This document shows, piece by piece, positions 23,257 to 23,985 of a stretch of DNA of 23,985 nucleotides. The notes under the pieces are model-generated. The model made no database searches. It had not been told where the DNA came from and was given only the letters and a program-made list of their open reading frames with translations. The stretch lies in assembly GCA_002432545.1 (NCBI GenBank), contig DJFR01000022.1, forward strand, positions 49,105-73,089, written 5' to 3'. The stretch is from Flammeovirgaceae bacterium UBA5867 (lineage in GTDB: Bacteria; Bacteroidota; Bacteroidia; Cytophagales; Cyclobacteriaceae). Every line of letters starts with the position of its first letter. Within the stretch, counting starts at the first letter, position 1. The position numbers and the translations under genes are program-made.

Positions 23257-23724
23257 CTACTGTATTTCTAATAAATCAGTCCTTATGTTTTTCCAATGCT
23301 TGAACATGCTGTTCACCATTGCCGGTGCTAGTGTTGAATCTTTACCAGTTAGTACTTTTAAATTATATTTTGATATTATTTCTTCTCTTGGTTGGAAGGA
23401 ATAATAAACACCAACATGAACAGCTTGCCCGGGAGCAACTCTGACTTCTAACTCTTTTGTTTCAGGTATTATTCTGCTATCGGTCGGAATATCTTTGGGT
23501 CTTTTATTTTCATTGAGTTTATACAGTTCGAGAAGTTTGTCGTCATAGTTGTAGGTCTTCGGATTTTCAAAGAATTGTTTTCCATCGCTGCCCGATGGAA
23601 CTATATATCTGACAAAAATGACTTCGGTGGAATTGTTCGCAATAACAAGATTCACTGCCCACGAGCAACTAGTCATTAGGACAGCGAGAAATCCAAATAG
23701 AAATAGGTTGATTGTCTTTGTCAT
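23257..23724 (-). CDS. Lipoprotein of unknown function
   Basis: A 155-residue protein. The N-terminus MTKTINLFLFGFLAVLMTSC is a lipoprotein signal with lipobox LMTSC (Cys20). The mature part is rich in beta strands (WAVNLVIANNSTEVIFVRYI, LEVRVAPGQAVHVGVYYSF) and ends in a helical, charged segment (VNSMFKHWKNIRTDLLEIQ). The NLVIANNSTEVIFVRY strand pair suggests an Ig-like or beta-sandwich fold. I recognise no family. The promoter-like motif TTTAGATTTACCGATC lies directly before its ATG, leaving only a short leader. It should be attached to the inner or outer membrane. Confidence 0.65.
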   Translation of the reverse strand: MTKTINLFLFGFLAVLMTSCSWAVNLVIANNSTEVIFVRYIVPSGSDGKQFFENPKTYNYDDKLLELYKLNENKRPKDIPTDSRIIPETKELEVRVAPGQAVHVGVYYSFQPREEIISKYNLKVLTGKDSTLAPAMVNSMFKHWKNIRTDLLEIQ

Positions 23725-23748
23725 TTTAGCAAGATCGGTAAATCTAAA
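23725..23748 (-). promoter_or_regulatory. Promoter-like motif of the lipoprotein gene
   Basis: Minus-strand reading gives TTTAGATTTACCGATC ending 10 bases before the ATG at 23724. The core TAGATTTA resembles the Bacteroidota -7 box with A for the last G. The same TTTACCGAT occurs next to both R2 repeats. No matching TTG -33 element was verified. Confidence 0.35.
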
Positions 23749-23773
23749 AATTAAAGCGTACAGTTTGATACCC

Positions 23774-23805
23774 CATCAGAGTCACCGGTCTCCGGGACTC
23801 TGATG
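23774..23805. repeat. Palindromic repeat R2, copy b
   Basis: Outer arms CATCAGAGTC (23774-23783) and GACTCTGATG (23796-23805) pair perfectly over 10 bases. Inner arms CCGG and CCGG flank a TCT loop, with one bulged A. It differs from copy a at two positions, one of which restores the outer pairing. The flank 23806-23832 is also similar to the flank of copy a and contains the promoter-like TATAGTTTTACCGATG on the minus strand. Confidence 0.75.
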
Positions 23806-23883
23806 TTTAGTAGCAACATCGGTAAAACTATAAGAGACAATATATCCTCACTGTTAAATTAAGACGGTTCTAAAGCGAACCAC

Positions 23884-23985
23884 TCATTTTTTCAACGGCT
23901 CATAGTATAGCACTATTTGACCACCTCCAAGTGTTTTTGTTTTTGCAAGCTTAAGAACAATGCTGTCGTTTATGTTTTTAAAGAG
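23884..23985 (-). CDS. C-terminal part of an unknown gene (cut by window edge)
   Basis: An open minus-strand frame enters from the right edge and ends at a TGA at 23884-23886. The 33 visible residues read FKNINDSIVLKLAKTKTLGG followed by GQIVLYYEPLKK. The pattern (strand, Lys-rich helix-like part, Gly turn, strand) looks coding. It is too short to assign to a family. R2 copy b lies between this stop and the lipoprotein gene. Confidence 0.55.
   Translation of the reverse strand, partial: LFKNINDSIVLKLAKTKTLGGGQIVLYYEPLKK

Overview
The window looks like chromosomal DNA of a member of the Bacteroidota, most likely Cytophagales. The evidence is a TonB-dependent receptor with an STN domain paired with a DUF4249 lipoprotein, MORN_2 and YD-type secreted proteins, little Shine-Dalgarno signal, and at least two promoter boxes of the Bacteroidota type (TAnnTTTG). 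No species call is possible from sequence reading alone. No rRNA, tRNA, CRISPR array, transposase, integrase or phage gene was seen.

Left part (1-6407): two family-2 glycosyltransferases (the first cut by the window edge), a SPOR-like/OmpA cell-envelope protein closed by a clear terminator, a bestrophin-like channel and a TPR membrane protein in one unit, then on the minus strand an MFS transporter followed by a small CG-type acetyltransferase. These look like ordinary housekeeping and envelope genes.

Middle (6478-13523, minus strand): a tight four-gene operon. In order of transcription it encodes an uncharacterised exported protein, an STN/CarboxypepD_reg/plug TonB-dependent receptor, a DUF4249 lipoprotein, and an 800-residue MG2/plug-like exported protein. 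Gaps are a 4-base overlap, 5 and 10 bases. This looks like one outer-membrane assembly. The ligand and the job of the two non-receptor partners are unknown.

Right part (13823-23985): an accessory-looking run of short genes, most of unknown function: a DUF695-like protein, a membrane protein with a DUF3592-like segment, two tiny orphans, a YD-repeat-like exported protein, a possibly SUKH-like protein, a tandem pair of STAS/SpoIIAA-like paralogues, a divergent HxlR regulator/DoxX pair with a visible operator, an SRPBCC protein, a MORN_2 protein, an exported protein, a lipoprotein, and a partial gene at the right edge. Between these genes lie short palindromic repeats of at least two kinds. One kind begins exactly at a stop codon in both copies. 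The other is coupled to a promoter-like flank. All share an AGTC/GACT stem core. Several of the small proteins resemble the immunity or accessory genes that gather around polymorphic toxins, but no toxin gene is visible here.
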